From NCBI GenBank assembly GCA_016928775.1, contig JAFGKD010000079.1, forward strand, positions 1 through 54,168: 54,168 nucleotides of DNA, written 5' to 3'. Within the stretch, counting starts at the first letter, position 1. Every line of letters starts with the position of its first letter. The translations under genes were made by a program, and so were the position numbers. Below are positions 34,722 through 43,500 of the stretch, piece by piece. The notes below the pieces were generated by a model, which made no database searches, was not told the DNA's origin, and was given only the letters and a program-made list of their open reading frames with translations. The DNA is from Candidatus Zhuqueibacterota bacterium. GTDB taxonomy: Bacteria; Zhuqueibacterota; Zhuqueibacteria; Residuimicrobiales; Krinioviventaceae.

Positions 34722-34740
34722 CGCTTAATCGATTGCGAAA
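34719..34740 (+). promoter_or_regulatory. Possible LacI-family operator
   Basis: TTTCGC-N10-GCGAAA is an inverted repeat, and the 8-bp palindrome AATCGATT (34727-34734) has the central CG typical of LacI-family sites. The two symmetries are offset by one base. It overlaps the -10 region and transcription start of the promoter before the LacI-type gene, so autorepression is likely. Confidence 0.45.
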
Positions 34741-34805
34741 ACCTTTTCATTCACTTTGACCCTCCAATCGACTCGTCAATCATCTGGCCGTTAAAAGGTA
34801 ACAAC

Positions 34806-35849
34806 ATGCCTCGACCAAAAAGCAACAAAGTGACGTTGCGCGATATAGCGAATATTATGGGTATGACGCCGGCGACCATTTCCAAAGCGCTGCGCGACGG
34901 CAACGATATCTCCGAAGAAACCCGTCAAAAAGTCAAAAAGGTCGCCGAGGAGATGGGTTACCGACCCAATATCCTGGCTCGCAGCCTGGTGCAACGCCGC
35001 TCGTTTATGTTAGGCGTTGTGGTGCCCAACCTTCGCATCTCTTTTTTTTCCGAAGTGACTCGCGGTATGTATGAGCGCGCGCGTGAACGCGATTATGAAG
35101 CCATCATCGTCGTAAATGATGAAATCTCGGAAAACGAGGAGCGCAATCTGGAATTTTTATCGGCCCTGGGAGTGGATGGTATTCTCATCGACGCCGTGCC
35201 TGGCGAGAATAATAATCCGGTTTTTGAGCGCCTGATCAAACGCCGAATCCCTATTGTGGCCTACGACCGCTACATCGACGGCATGGAGTTCGACTCTGTG
35301 ACAATTGATGATGAAAAAGCATGCTTTGATGTCGTTGAATATCTCGTGCAGCAAAACCGCAAAAACATCCTTTTCCTCGGCCCCACAGAAAAACTGTTTG
35401 TCGCACGCGGCCGCTACAGGGGCTATCTCAAGGGACTGGACTTTCACAATCTTCCGTTTGAAAAACGCCTGGTCGTGCCATGTGACCTTGATCCAGCCGA
35501 CGCCGAAAGCAAGATGGCACATACTATGGCATCCGGTCTCCATTTTGACGCAGTCATTTGTGTCGGCGGACTGGTCGCTTATGGTGGTGGGCAAGCTATC
35601 CTGAAATCCGGTCGCAGCATACCAGAGGACGTCATGTTGGCCGAATTCGGCGACAATGACGTAGTGGCGCGACTCGGCGTGCCATTTCTCACGGTCTATC
35701 AATTTCCTTATGAAATGGGACAAAAAGCGGTTGATCTGCTCCTCGAGCTTGTCGAGTCCACGGAGCCAAGATCGACTTGCAAACACAAAATCATCAATAC
35801 AAAACTCGTTTATCACGAAATTGGTGTTCGCCGTTATGAACATACATAG
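34806..35849 (+). CDS. LacI-family transcriptional regulator
   Basis: A 347-residue ligand-responsive DNA-binding protein. The N-terminal HTH is textbook: VTLRDIANIMGMTPATISKALRDG, shortened here to TLRDIANIMGM, with the hinge helix NILARSLVQRRS. The periplasmic-binding-protein-like domain follows (about 60-340), with GVVVPNL and GVDGILIDAV. It heads a run of a lipoprotein, a RhaI-like isomerase and an NCS1-like permease, so it likely senses the sugar or an intermediate handled by them. It overlaps the lipoprotein gene by 14 nt. ATG 34806 has AAAGG upstream. Confidence 0.9.
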   Translation: MPRPKSNKVTLRDIANIMGMTPATISKALRDGNDISEETRQKVKKVAEEMGYRPNILARSLVQRRSFMLGVVVPNLRISFFSEVTRGMYERARERDYEAIIVVNDEISENEERNLEFLSALGVDGILIDAVPGENNNPVFERLIKRRIPIVAYDRYIDGMEFDSVTIDDEKACFDVVEYLVQQNRKNILFLGPTEKLFVARGRYRGYLKGLDFHNLPFEKRLVVPCDLDPADAESKMAHTMASGLHFDAVICVGGLVAYGGGQAILKSGRSIPEDVMLAEFGDNDVVARLGVPFLTVYQFPYEMGQKAVDLLLELVESTEPRSTCKHKIINTKLVYHEIGVRRYEHT

Positions 35850-36687
35850 AGTTTTCAGCCATTTTTTCGTACTGTGCATGGCGATTTTTATGGCAATGGC
35901 GTCGAGCTGCTCGAAAAAAAATGCAGTCGGGCCCAGCCGGGACAATTATCGATTCCCTCTCGCCACGGGCAATACATGGACATATGACCGACACATCATT
36001 CTCACATTTGATGTTGCTTCGGGCATCCGGCCGCCGGACTCGACGTTCTCCAGCGTCACCGTGCAGGTCGTTGCACCGGAAGTCATTTTTGATTCGCTGC
36101 AGACCATCAAGGTGCGTGAGAAACTCGAGATGCAGGAAGGCGCTTTGACCACCTATCACTATTATCAGAACAATGCTGACGCACTCTATCTCATCGCCAG
36201 CCTGGGTCTCCCAACAACGCTGCCAAAACGCGCGCTCAATTCCCCCGCAGGTCCATCGCCCACATTGATTGCTTTGACTCATCCGCTTCATACCTTTGCA
36301 AACCCGGTGAGTGCCGCGGCGCCTGATTCCCTCTACCTGGAACAGCCGGCGAAAATAGTTTTAAAATACCCGCTGGCAGAAGGGACCGAATGGAAATACA
36401 GCGAGAAGAACAAACCCCGTCGCGTGAATAAACGTGTCCTGGGTGAAATAGCTGTCCAGACGGCTGCCGGCACCTTCACTGCTGTGCAAGTCCAGTGGAT
36501 CATGGACTTTGATGGCGACGGAGCCTTTGATAACAATATTCTCTTTATCGATTACATCGCCAACGAAGGTCTGATCAAGCGCTCCTTCCTGATCCAGGGA
36601 TTACCGGTGGTGGACGATGACGGCACCTATATCGGCAGATATAATTATCATGATCTGAGCACTCTGACATCTTACAAACTTTACTAG
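35836..36687 (+). CDS. Hypothetical lipoprotein in the LacI unit
   Basis: A 283-residue lipoprotein. The signal sequence (MNIHRVFSHFFVLCMAIFMA) ends in a lipobox ASSC. Mature part is beta-rich, beginning RFPLATGNTWTYDR, a pattern typical of a family of FCB surface lipoproteins that lack known activity; the rest has IDYIANEGLIKRSF near the C-terminus. The start ATG 35836 overlaps the regulator's end by 14 nt; an earlier in-frame start inside the regulator (35710) would bury the lipobox. Not necessarily connected with sugar use. Confidence 0.75.
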   Translation: MNIHRVFSHFFVLCMAIFMAMASSCSKKNAVGPSRDNYRFPLATGNTWTYDRHIILTFDVASGIRPPDSTFSSVTVQVVAPEVIFDSLQTIKVREKLEMQEGALTTYHYYQNNADALYLIASLGLPTTLPKRALNSPAGPSPTLIALTHPLHTFANPVSAAAPDSLYLEQPAKIVLKYPLAEGTEWKYSEKNKPRRVNKRVLGEIAVQTAAGTFTAVQVQWIMDFDGDGAFDNNILFIDYIANEGLIKRSFLIQGLPVVDDDGTYIGRYNYHDLSTLTSYKLY

Positions 36688-36718
36688 GTGTTCTGTTCGG
36701 CTAAAAAGGAAAAAGGTG

Positions 36719-37942
36719 ATGACTGAAGAACAAGTAAAAAACGGTTTGCACTCTTTGGCAATGGAATTCGGCGCCGATCAGGTCAGCGCTGCTATCCAGG
36801 CGGTGAAAAACTTTAGTGTTGAAATCCCGAGCTGGATTTTTGGGCCATTTGGCGGTGGTCGATTCGGAGAGTATATGCCACCCGGCGCTGCACGCAACAT
36901 TCAGGAAAAGCTGGATGACGCTGCAGTCGTTCACAAACTTACCGGCGCCACCAAAAATGTTGCGATGCACGTACTGTGGGATTTTTCCCAGGATGGCTAT
37001 CTCGGCTCGTATGCGCTTGCCAAAGATGTACATGAGCTGGCCGGTGAACGCAACCTGCAAATTGGTTCGATCAGCCCGACCTATTTTTTGCGCGGCTCAC
37101 ACCGCAATTCGTACGCTGCGGATGAAAAAGCAACTACTGAACGCTATATTGAACAAACTGTCTTAGCCGGACGAATTGCCAGAGATTTTGGCGTCGGTTT
37201 GGTGACGCTGTGGTTTCCGGATGGCTCCAACTATCCAGGTCAACTCGATCTGCAACGTAATTATTTAAATATGAAAAACAATCTGGTCGCTACACGCAAA
37301 CAGATACCGGATGATGTGTGGTTGCTTATTGAATACAAAGTTTTTGAACCCGGTACATATAGCACGACGATTCCGGATTGGGGAACAGCCTATGCGTTGG
37401 CCAATGCTATGGGCGACAACACCGGTGTACTCATCGATCTGGGTCACCACTTTCATAGCGCCAACATCGAACAGATCGTTGCGCGCCTTGTCGCAGAAGA
37501 CATGCGCTGCGGTTTTCACTTTAATACCCGCTACGCCGCCGATGATGATCATGCGGTCGAGCCGACTCCAGAAATGACGCGCATCTTTTACGAACTCGTC
37601 TCCGGCAACGTGATTGTGAATAAAAAGAAAGAAAAAAACTGGGCGTATATGATTGATCAGTGCAGCGGGCGTGAGAACCGTTTGCACGCCATCATCCACT
37701 CGGTTGATACGCTGCAACATTGCCTTGCCAGGGCTATGCTTGTTGATGTAAAAACGCTGCAAAAATGGCAGGATAAAGATGAAATCATCCTCGCCAATCG
37801 ATGCTTCAACGATGCCCTGCTCTATGCCGATGTGCGCCCCATTGTCGCCACGGCGCGCCTGGAGCACTTGTTGCCCATCGATCCTGTGGCCGCTTTTGTG
37901 GAGAGTGGCTATCAAGCTAAAATTGAACAAGAACGAATTTGA
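36719..37942 (+). CDS. RhaI-type sugar isomerase (L-rhamnose isomerase-like)
   Basis: A 407-residue TIM-barrel xylose-isomerase-like protein of the RhaI group, which interconverts L-rhamnose and L-rhamnulose or related ketoses using a divalent metal. The barrel carries family segments: WIFGPFGGGRFGEYMPPGAARNI (of which FGGGRFGEY is diagnostic), GSISPTYFL, WFPDGSNYPGQ, the metal-binding Glu in LIEYKVFEPG, IDLGHHF, and HFNTRYAADDDH. ATG 36719 is preceded by AAGGA; the GTG at 36716 is in frame. No rhamnulokinase or aldolase is next to it, so the substrate is open; the pair with a permease suggests a sugar taken up by that carrier. The stop overlaps the next frame. Confidence 0.8.
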   Translation: MTEEQVKNGLHSLAMEFGADQVSAAIQAVKNFSVEIPSWIFGPFGGGRFGEYMPPGAARNIQEKLDDAAVVHKLTGATKNVAMHVLWDFSQDGYLGSYALAKDVHELAGERNLQIGSISPTYFLRGSHRNSYAADEKATTERYIEQTVLAGRIARDFGVGLVTLWFPDGSNYPGQLDLQRNYLNMKNNLVATRKQIPDDVWLLIEYKVFEPGTYSTTIPDWGTAYALANAMGDNTGVLIDLGHHFHSANIEQIVARLVAEDMRCGFHFNTRYAADDDHAVEPTPEMTRIFYELVSGNVIVNKKKEKNWAYMIDQCSGRENRLHAIIHSVDTLQHCLARAMLVDVKTLQKWQDKDEIILANRCFNDALLYADVRPIVATARLEHLLPIDPVAAFVESGYQAKIEQERI

Positions 37943-37953
37943 CGGGAAAAGAT

Positions 37954-39693
37954 ATGGCAGAAGGAAAAACTTTGACAGAAAGGCTTGATGCGCTATATGA
38001 ATTCGACCGCGCGCCTGTCACCGAGAGCAAGCTGCATGGACCAGCGAAATTTATGGGACTTTACGCCGGCGAACACGTGGCTGGCACCGAATTCATCATT
38101 GGGCCGCTCTTTGTGACGCATGGCGTCACCGCTACGGACATGTTTCTTGGTTTGTTCCTCGGTAATTTGTTAGCGGTGCTGAGCTGGGCGTTTGTCTGCG
38201 CACCAATTGCAGTGAACACGCGTCTCAATATGTATTGGCAAGCGCGCAAGATTGCCGGACCAGGTGTCACGTTTGTCTACAACATTGTCAATGCTCTGAT
38301 GTTTTGTTTTTTGGCCGGCTCCATGATATCGGTCGCGGCCACCGCGATTGGCCTGCCGTTCGGTATGCAAATGCCGACTTTGCAGGATATGTATCCCAAC
38401 AGCGTGCAATGGGTGGTCGTTGTCTTTTTAGTCGGTTCGGTTGTCACTGTTTTGGCCATTCTTGGTTTTGAAAAAATTTCCGAATTCGGTCAGATCGCCG
38501 CCCCCTGGATGTTCCTCGTCTTTGTTGCCGCGGCTATCGCTGTACTCCCCATGCTCGGCGTGCATTCGTTGGGTGATTTTTGGACCGCCGCCAATGAAAA
38601 AATCTGGACAGGGGTGCCAATCTCAGGACAATCCAAATTCACCATCTGGCACGTCATGTTTTTCGCCTGGTTTGCCAATCTGGCCATGCACCTTGGCATG
38701 GCAGATATGTCGATTTTACGCTATGCGAAAAAATGGCAATATGGCTTTTTCAGCGCTTTTGGTATGTATCTGGGGCATTACATTGCCTGGTTGGCCTCGG
38801 GCATTTTGTGCGCCGCGGCGTTAGGCAATATCGCACCCGGTCCGATCGCTTATCTCGGCGCCGGCGTTGCCGGTGCGATTTGTGTGGTGATTGCGGGTTG
38901 GACGACATCAAATCCGACCATTTATCGCGCTGGTCTCGCATTGCAGACCGTGACGCCGGACTGGAGTCGATGGAAAGTGACCCTGGCTGTGGGCGTCATC
39001 ACCACCATCGCTGCCATGTTTCCGGCGCTGATGATGAAGCTGCTCGATTTTGTCGCCCTGTACGGGCTGCTGCTCATGCCCATGGGTGCGGTGATTTTCG
39101 CCGATTTCTGGCTCCTCCCCAGGCTCGGTTTGCAGCGGAATTTTGCCGAAGCCAAGAGACTGCTCTTCAGCTGGCCGGCGGGACTGGCCTGGCTGGTCAC
39201 GTTAGCTTTAGCGTTTGATATTCCTTTGCAAATATATTTCAAATCATTGCCTGGGTGGTTTATAGCAGTTATTGTATTTATTATTGCAACTTACGTTGAA
39301 CAAAATATTTGGCAAAAACAGCAAGCACCAAAATTAAAAAAACGACCTAAAAGCGTCGAAATAATTGCATGGTCTTTTATTGCTTTGTCTATAATTAGAC
39401 TAACAGCTTTTTTGGTTATATTTGTATATAACCATACTTACTTGTCGAGGAGTTTATATTTCATTATTGGTATAACAGTTTTGCTTTTTCAGATTATATT
39501 AGGAGTTTTATTATTGCTAGGACAAAACTGGAGCAGAATAGTGCTTTTATGGTTGATGCCCATAAGCCTTGCTTTTGTGTTGTTTACCTCAAACATCAAA
39601 ATTATTGCAATTCCGGACATTATCTGGACAATAATATTTGCTGACTATTTTACAAGATCTGCAGCAGTTACATATTTTAAGAGTAGAAATTGA
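37954..39693 (+). CDS. NCS1/cytosine-permease-like transporter with AT-rich C-terminal extension
   Basis: An integral membrane transporter of 579 residues, against about 420-480 in the NCS1 family. Residues 1-455 form the 12-helix core, with YAGEHVAGTEFIIGPL near the N-terminus and GADMS-like GMADMSILRYAKKW in the middle. Residues 455-579 form an added module of four hydrophobic helices headed KKRPKSVEIIAWSFIALS, resembling small stand-alone membrane proteins. DNA composition drops sharply to AT-rich at about 39200, just inside the last core helices. ATG 37954 (MAEGKTLTERLDALYEFDRAP) is the natural start; a TTG at 37939 overlaps the isomerase stop. The sugar-isomerase neighbour suggests a sugar substrate, not a base. 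Confidence 0.78.
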   Translation: MAEGKTLTERLDALYEFDRAPVTESKLHGPAKFMGLYAGEHVAGTEFIIGPLFVTHGVTATDMFLGLFLGNLLAVLSWAFVCAPIAVNTRLNMYWQARKIAGPGVTFVYNIVNALMFCFLAGSMISVAATAIGLPFGMQMPTLQDMYPNSVQWVVVVFLVGSVVTVLAILGFEKISEFGQIAAPWMFLVFVAAAIAVLPMLGVHSLGDFWTAANEKIWTGVPISGQSKFTIWHVMFFAWFANLAMHLGMADMSILRYAKKWQYGFFSAFGMYLGHYIAWLASGILCAAALGNIAPGPIAYLGAGVAGAICVVIAGWTTSNPTIYRAGLALQTVTPDWSRWKVTLAVGVITTIAAMFPALMMKLLDFVALYGLLLMPMGAVIFADFWLLPRLGLQRNFAEAKRLLFSWPAGLAWLVTLALAFDIPLQIYFKSLPGWFIAVIVFIIATYVEQNIWQKQQAPKLKKRPKSVEIIAWSFIALSIIRLTAFLVIFVYNHTYLSRSLYFIIGITVLLFQIILGVLLLLGQNWSRIVLLWLMPISLAFVLFTSNIKIIAIPDIIWTIIFADYFTRSAAVTYFKSRN

Positions 39694-39700
39694 GGTGAAT

Positions 39701-39877
39701 ATGCTGACAATACTAAAGATATTTTCGTTAATCGGTTTACTGCTCACCATTGTACCGGCATTTTTAGTTTTTTCTGGCACAATCATAATAGAATCACATT
39801 ATACTCTGATGCTCATCGGCACAGTTGTCTGGTTCCTCAGCGCACCCTTTTGGATGCTCAGGAAAAAGGCCAATTAG
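39701..39877 (+). CDS. Small membrane protein (58 residues)
   Basis: A 58-residue protein with two hydrophobic helices (about 3-25 and 33-50) and a basic end (MLRKKAN). ATG 39701 follows GAGGTGA; it begins 7 nt after the permease stop. It shares the AT-rich composition of that gene's 3' end, so the two likely arrived together. No function known. Confidence 0.65.
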   Translation: MLTILKIFSLIGLLLTIVPAFLVFSGTIIIESHYTLMLIGTVVWFLSAPFWMLRKKAN

Positions 39878-39889
39878 GCCGGCTTTTTT
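39863..39889 (+). terminator. Terminator behind the permease unit
   Basis: AAAAAGGCC pairs with GGCCGGCTTTTT in an imperfect hairpin ending in six T (39884-39889). It overlaps the last codons of the small membrane gene and closes the LacI unit before the phosphorylase. Confidence 0.6.
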
Positions 39890-39918
39890 AGTATTTTTTA
39901 GTAATAAAATAAGATCAT

Positions 39919-41226
39919 ATGACAGCCTACCACATCATCGCCAAAAAACGCGATGGTTTGATATTGACCGTGGATGAGATCGATTATATCATTCACGGTT
40001 ACGCACAAAATAAAATCCCCGATTACCAAATGTCAGCGCTGTTGATGGCGATCTACCTGAATGGTATGACCTTTGAAGAGACTGCCGCGTTGACCTGCGC
40101 CATGCTGGAATCCGGGTTCCGTATGAACTTTAAAAATGTCCCTGGCCAGAAGATCGACAAGCACAGCACCGGAGGCGTGGGCGATAAAGTGTCGCTGATT
40201 CTGGCGCCGCTCGTCGCAGCGGCCGGCTTGAAAGTGCCGATGCTCTCCGGACGCGCCTTGAGTCATAGCGGCGGCACGCTCGACAAGCTCGAATCTATCC
40301 CGGGATTTCGAACGAATCTGTCCGTTGATGAATTTTATCAGCAGATCGAACAGATTGGCGTATCTATGATCGGCCAAACGGAGCGCATCTGCCCGGCCGA
40401 TAAAAAAATGTACGCCTTGCGCGATGCAACGGCGACAATCGAGTCGATTCCGCTGATCACCGGCAGCATTCTCAGCAAAAAATTAGCTGAAGGTATTGAC
40501 GGGCTCGTATTGGATGTCAAGACCGGCAGCGGAGCGTTTATGCGGCGACTTGAAGACGCGCGCGCCCTCGCTGAAAGCCTGGTCAAAACCGCCATGCTGA
40601 ATAGTCTGCCAACGCGAGCGCTCATCACCCGGATGGATGAGCCGCTTGGTTACGCCGCAGGAAACTGGGTGGAGGTGAAAGAAGCCATCGATTGCTTGCA
40701 CGGCAACGGTCCGGATGATTTGATGCAGGTTACCCTGGCGCTCAGCGCGCAGATGTTGTTGATGGGCAATATCACCAAGACAGAAGCTGAAGCGCGTGAC
40801 AAGCTCAACCAGCTCATTCATTCCGGTGCAGCGTTGCAAAAGTTTTATGAAATCGTTCGCACTCAAGGCGGCAATTTATTTTATCTGGATCATCCGGAAA
40901 AATATGCTGCCAGTAAAATCGAGCAACCCGTCTTTGCACCACAAACCGGCACCATTAGCAGCATCAATGCGCTGGATATTGGCCTGGCAGTCGTGCAATT
41001 AGGCGGCGGCCGTTTTGTGATGGAAGATCAGATCGACTATAAAGCCGGCATTGTTTTGGCACACAAAGTTGGCGATTATGTAAAAAAAGGCGAAAAGCTT
41101 GCCACGCTCTTTACCGACCACGAGAGAGTTGTGGAAGAGGTGAGTGAGCACATTCTCACTGCATTTCAGTTTCAAAAAACAGTTGTCGCGAAAAAGTCTC
41201 TGGTCATCGATATCATTGAAGCCTAG
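39919..41226 (+). CDS. Pyrimidine-nucleoside (thymidine) phosphorylase
   Basis: Phosphorolyses thymidine or uridine to base and (deoxy)ribose 1-phosphate for salvage or carbon use. 435 residues, normal for the DeoA/Pdp family, in three parts: helical lobe (1-65), alpha/beta lobe with KIDKHSTGGVGDKVSL and the SGRALSHSGGTLDKLESIPG signature, and the C-terminal hairpin domain (about 335-435). A weak AAGA precedes ATG 39919; no clear promoter between it and the preceding terminator. Whether it is TP or PyNP cannot be decided by eye. No deo neighbours. Confidence 0.9.
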   Translation: MTAYHIIAKKRDGLILTVDEIDYIIHGYAQNKIPDYQMSALLMAIYLNGMTFEETAALTCAMLESGFRMNFKNVPGQKIDKHSTGGVGDKVSLILAPLVAAAGLKVPMLSGRALSHSGGTLDKLESIPGFRTNLSVDEFYQQIEQIGVSMIGQTERICPADKKMYALRDATATIESIPLITGSILSKKLAEGIDGLVLDVKTGSGAFMRRLEDARALAESLVKTAMLNSLPTRALITRMDEPLGYAAGNWVEVKEAIDCLHGNGPDDLMQVTLALSAQMLLMGNITKTEAEARDKLNQLIHSGAALQKFYEIVRTQGGNLFYLDHPEKYAASKIEQPVFAPQTGTISSINALDIGLAVVQLGGGRFVMEDQIDYKAGIVLAHKVGDYVKKGEKLATLFTDHERVVEEVSEHILTAFQFQKTVVAKKSLVIDIIEA

Positions 41227-41270
41227 AAAGCACTTTGAATTGACGGCAAAACAGGCGCAGGAGCACGTTT

Positions 41271-41837
41271 ATGGAATTTATTCCCACTGATATACCTGAT
41301 GTTTGCATTATAAAGCCAAAGCTTTTTGGCGATGACCGCGGCTATTTTATGGAGACCTATAAAGAACCGCTTTTCCGGGCGCATGGTATTGATGCGTATT
41401 TTGTGCAGGATAATATGAGCAGCTCAATCAGGGGCACATTGCGCGGTCTGCATTATCAGCTCTCGCCGCACGCGCAAGGCAAACTGGTACGCGTACTCAA
41501 GGGCTCTGTTTATGATGTGGCGGTTGATCTGCGACGGGGATCGCCAACTTTTTCCAAATGGGTGGGTGTTGAATTAACTGAAGAGAACAAACTCTCGTTG
41601 TGGATTCCGCCCGGCTTTGCGCATGGGTTTTATGTTTTATCGGACATGGCCGAGTTCACCTACAAATGCACCCATATCTATACGCCGAGTGCCGAGCGCG
41701 GCATCATCTGGAATGATCAGGAGATTGGCATAAAGTGGCCGATGGACAAAAAACCTCTGATTTTATCTGATAAAGACAAAAAAAATCCTCTTCTCAAAGA
41801 AGCGGAATATAATTTCAATTATCACACCTCACTTTAA
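41271..41837 (+). CDS. rfbC: dTDP-4-dehydrorhamnose 3,5-epimerase
   Basis: Epimerises dTDP-4-keto-6-deoxyglucose to the L-rhamno form in dTDP-rhamnose synthesis. A 188-residue cupin with the usual family motifs: FGDDRGYFMETY, SSIRGTLRGLHYQ with the catalytic His, KLVRVLKGSVYDVAVDLR, and WIPPGFAHGFYVLSD with the C-terminal YTPSAERGIIWND. RfbA, RfbB and RfbD are not here, so the pathway is split or the enzyme serves another deoxysugar. It is 44 nt after the phosphorylase. GGAG precedes ATG 41271. It ends 76 bp before the convergent sigma54-activator gene; no terminator is evident in between. Confidence 0.93.
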   Translation: MEFIPTDIPDVCIIKPKLFGDDRGYFMETYKEPLFRAHGIDAYFVQDNMSSSIRGTLRGLHYQLSPHAQGKLVRVLKGSVYDVAVDLRRGSPTFSKWVGVELTEENKLSLWIPPGFAHGFYVLSDMAEFTYKCTHIYTPSAERGIIWNDQEIGIKWPMDKKPLILSDKDKKNPLLKEAEYNFNYHTSL

Positions 41838-41913
41838 AATCCTGTCTAAAATATCTGTTGTTTTGATTTGCCACAGACATAAGGAATTGTCCTTTTATAG
41901 CGAATCGTTCTTG

Positions 41914-43500
41914 TCATTCATAGACCGGGCGGTGTGATGTTGACTTGAACCGCTGCACATCAATGTCATATTTTTGAATTTTATACCCGATAATCCGCTC
42001 GGTCGTCTCGAGCAGTCGTGCTGCTTTTGCGCGATTACCGCGGGCGGATTTGAGGGCGTCCTGGATCAATTCCTTTTCATAGTTTGCCACCGCAGCATCC
42101 AACGACATACGCGGCAGGGTGCCGCTGCTCTCGGCGGTTTGCAGCGTCGGCGGCAAGTGATAGGCATGGATCACCTGGTCGTTGCACACCAGCACAGCGC
42201 GCTCGATACAATTCTCCAGCTCCCGTACATTGCCCGGCCAGTGATACTGTCGCAACATATCAATAGCCGGCGTGGAGATGCGCTTGATTGGCTTGCCATG
42301 TTTTCTGCCGTATTTGATCATAAAGTGATCGGCCAACAACAAAATATCGGTCTGTCGATCGCGCAGCGGCGGCATAAAAATGGAGAACACATTGAGGCGA
42401 TAATACAAATCGTCGCGAAAGGAATTTTTTTTCATTTTCTCTTCGAGGTTTGCGTTGGTCGCGGCAATAACGCGCACATCCACTTTGACCGGACTTGTAC
42501 CGCCGACGCGTTCAAATTCCTGCTCCTGGAGCACTCGCAACAATTTGACTTGCGTCATCGGACTCAAATCGCCGATTTCATCCAAAAAAATGGTGCCACC
42601 GTTGGCCAATTCAAAACGGCCTTTTTTTTGGGCTTTGGCATCGGTAAAGGCGCCTTTTTCATGGCCAAAAAACTCTGTTTCAATGAGCGTTTCCGGAATG
42701 GCCGCACAATTGACCCGGATGAACGGCTTGTCAGCACGCAAGGAGTTATAATGAATCGCCTGGGCGATCAGTTCCTTGCCGGTGCCGGACTCGCCGCGGA
42801 TGAGCACCGTCGTGTCGGCGCGTGCCACTTGCGTCACTTTTTCATAGACATCGCGCATCTCATGACTATTGCCGATGATGTTCGTAAAGCTGAACTTGTC
42901 CTGCAGTTTTTCCTGAATCTTGGCGCTTTCACTCAGCAGCGCTTGCCGATCCTTTCTTCGAATCTGATCGAGTCGAATAGCCTGCACCAGGGAAGAAGCG
43001 ACGAGTGTGAGAAATTTTTTCGCGCTCTCGTAATCTCGTTTGGGATTGTAAGGCAAATTGACGATGAGAACCCCGAGCGTGTCGTAATCCAGAATAATCG
43101 GTACACCTATAAATGATTGCTCCCGATCGCGCGCGGAATCCCAGGAACTCATTCGATTGAGAAACAGTGGTTCTTTGCTAACCTGTGGGGAAACAATCGG
43201 TTTACCCGTTTCGGCAATACGACCGGTGAGCCCTTCTCCCAGGCGATATTTTGTCTTGGCTGTCTCTTCTTTATAGCCGATGGCCGCTGTCATCGAGAGT
43301 GTGACACCATCCTCTTCGGTCAAAAAAATAGCACCCGATTTGATATGATATGATTTTTGCAAGATCTTTAATGTCGCGATCAGCGATTCCTTGAGATCAA
43401 AAGTCCGACCTATCGCATTATTAATTTCAACTAAAATAGTCAACTTTTTGAGAGCAGTCACACTCTCTTTTTGATTTTTTTCTGCTGTTGTTGATGCCAT
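41914..43500 (-). CDS. GAF-domain sigma54-dependent activator (NifA-like)
   Basis: A bacterial enhancer-binding protein of 528 residues: GAF sensor (about 20-180), AAA+ domain (about 205-445), and Fis-type HTH at the C-terminus (GNRAKAARLLETTERIIGYKIQKYDI). The AAA+ part has Walker A GESGTGKE, Walker B FLDEIG, and arginine-finger region RDDLYYRLN. The sigma54-contact loop reads GAFTDA (residues 283-288) in place of GAFTGA. It is transcribed away from the PII/ammonium-transporter operon, whose promoter is of sigma54 type, so it most likely controls that operon. The GAF domain suggests binding of a small ligand such as 2-oxoglutarate, as in NifA. Confidence 0.9.
   Translation of the reverse strand: MASTTAEKNQKESVTALKKLTILVEINNAIGRTFDLKESLIATLKILQKSYHIKSGAIFLTEEDGVTLSMTAAIGYKEETAKTKYRLGEGLTGRIAETGKPIVSPQVSKEPLFLNRMSSWDSARDREQSFIGVPIILDYDTLGVLIVNLPYNPKRDYESAKKFLTLVASSLVQAIRLDQIRRKDRQALLSESAKIQEKLQDKFSFTNIIGNSHEMRDVYEKVTQVARADTTVLIRGESGTGKELIAQAIHYNSLRADKPFIRVNCAAIPETLIETEFFGHEKGAFTDAKAQKKGRFELANGGTIFLDEIGDLSPMTQVKLLRVLQEQEFERVGGTSPVKVDVRVIAATNANLEEKMKKNSFRDDLYYRLNVFSIFMPPLRDRQTDILLLADHFMIKYGRKHGKPIKRISTPAIDMLRQYHWPGNVRELENCIERAVLVCNDQVIHAYHLPPTLQTAESSGTLPRMSLDAAVANYEKELIQDALKSARGNRAKAARLLETTERIIGYKIQKYDIDVQRFKSTSHRPVYE

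Noticed and set aside
35157..35945. 262-codon minus-strand frame
   Set aside because: Opposite the LacI-type regulator and lipoprotein start, both well supported.
37954..39693. Plain cytosine permease (codB)
   Set aside because: The gene is longer, has an added module, and neighbours are sugar-related, so a base substrate is not assumed.
41974..43116. 380-codon plus-strand frame
   Set aside because: Lies entirely opposite the sigma54 activator, whose AAA+ and HTH motifs are unambiguous; the translation has no family features.
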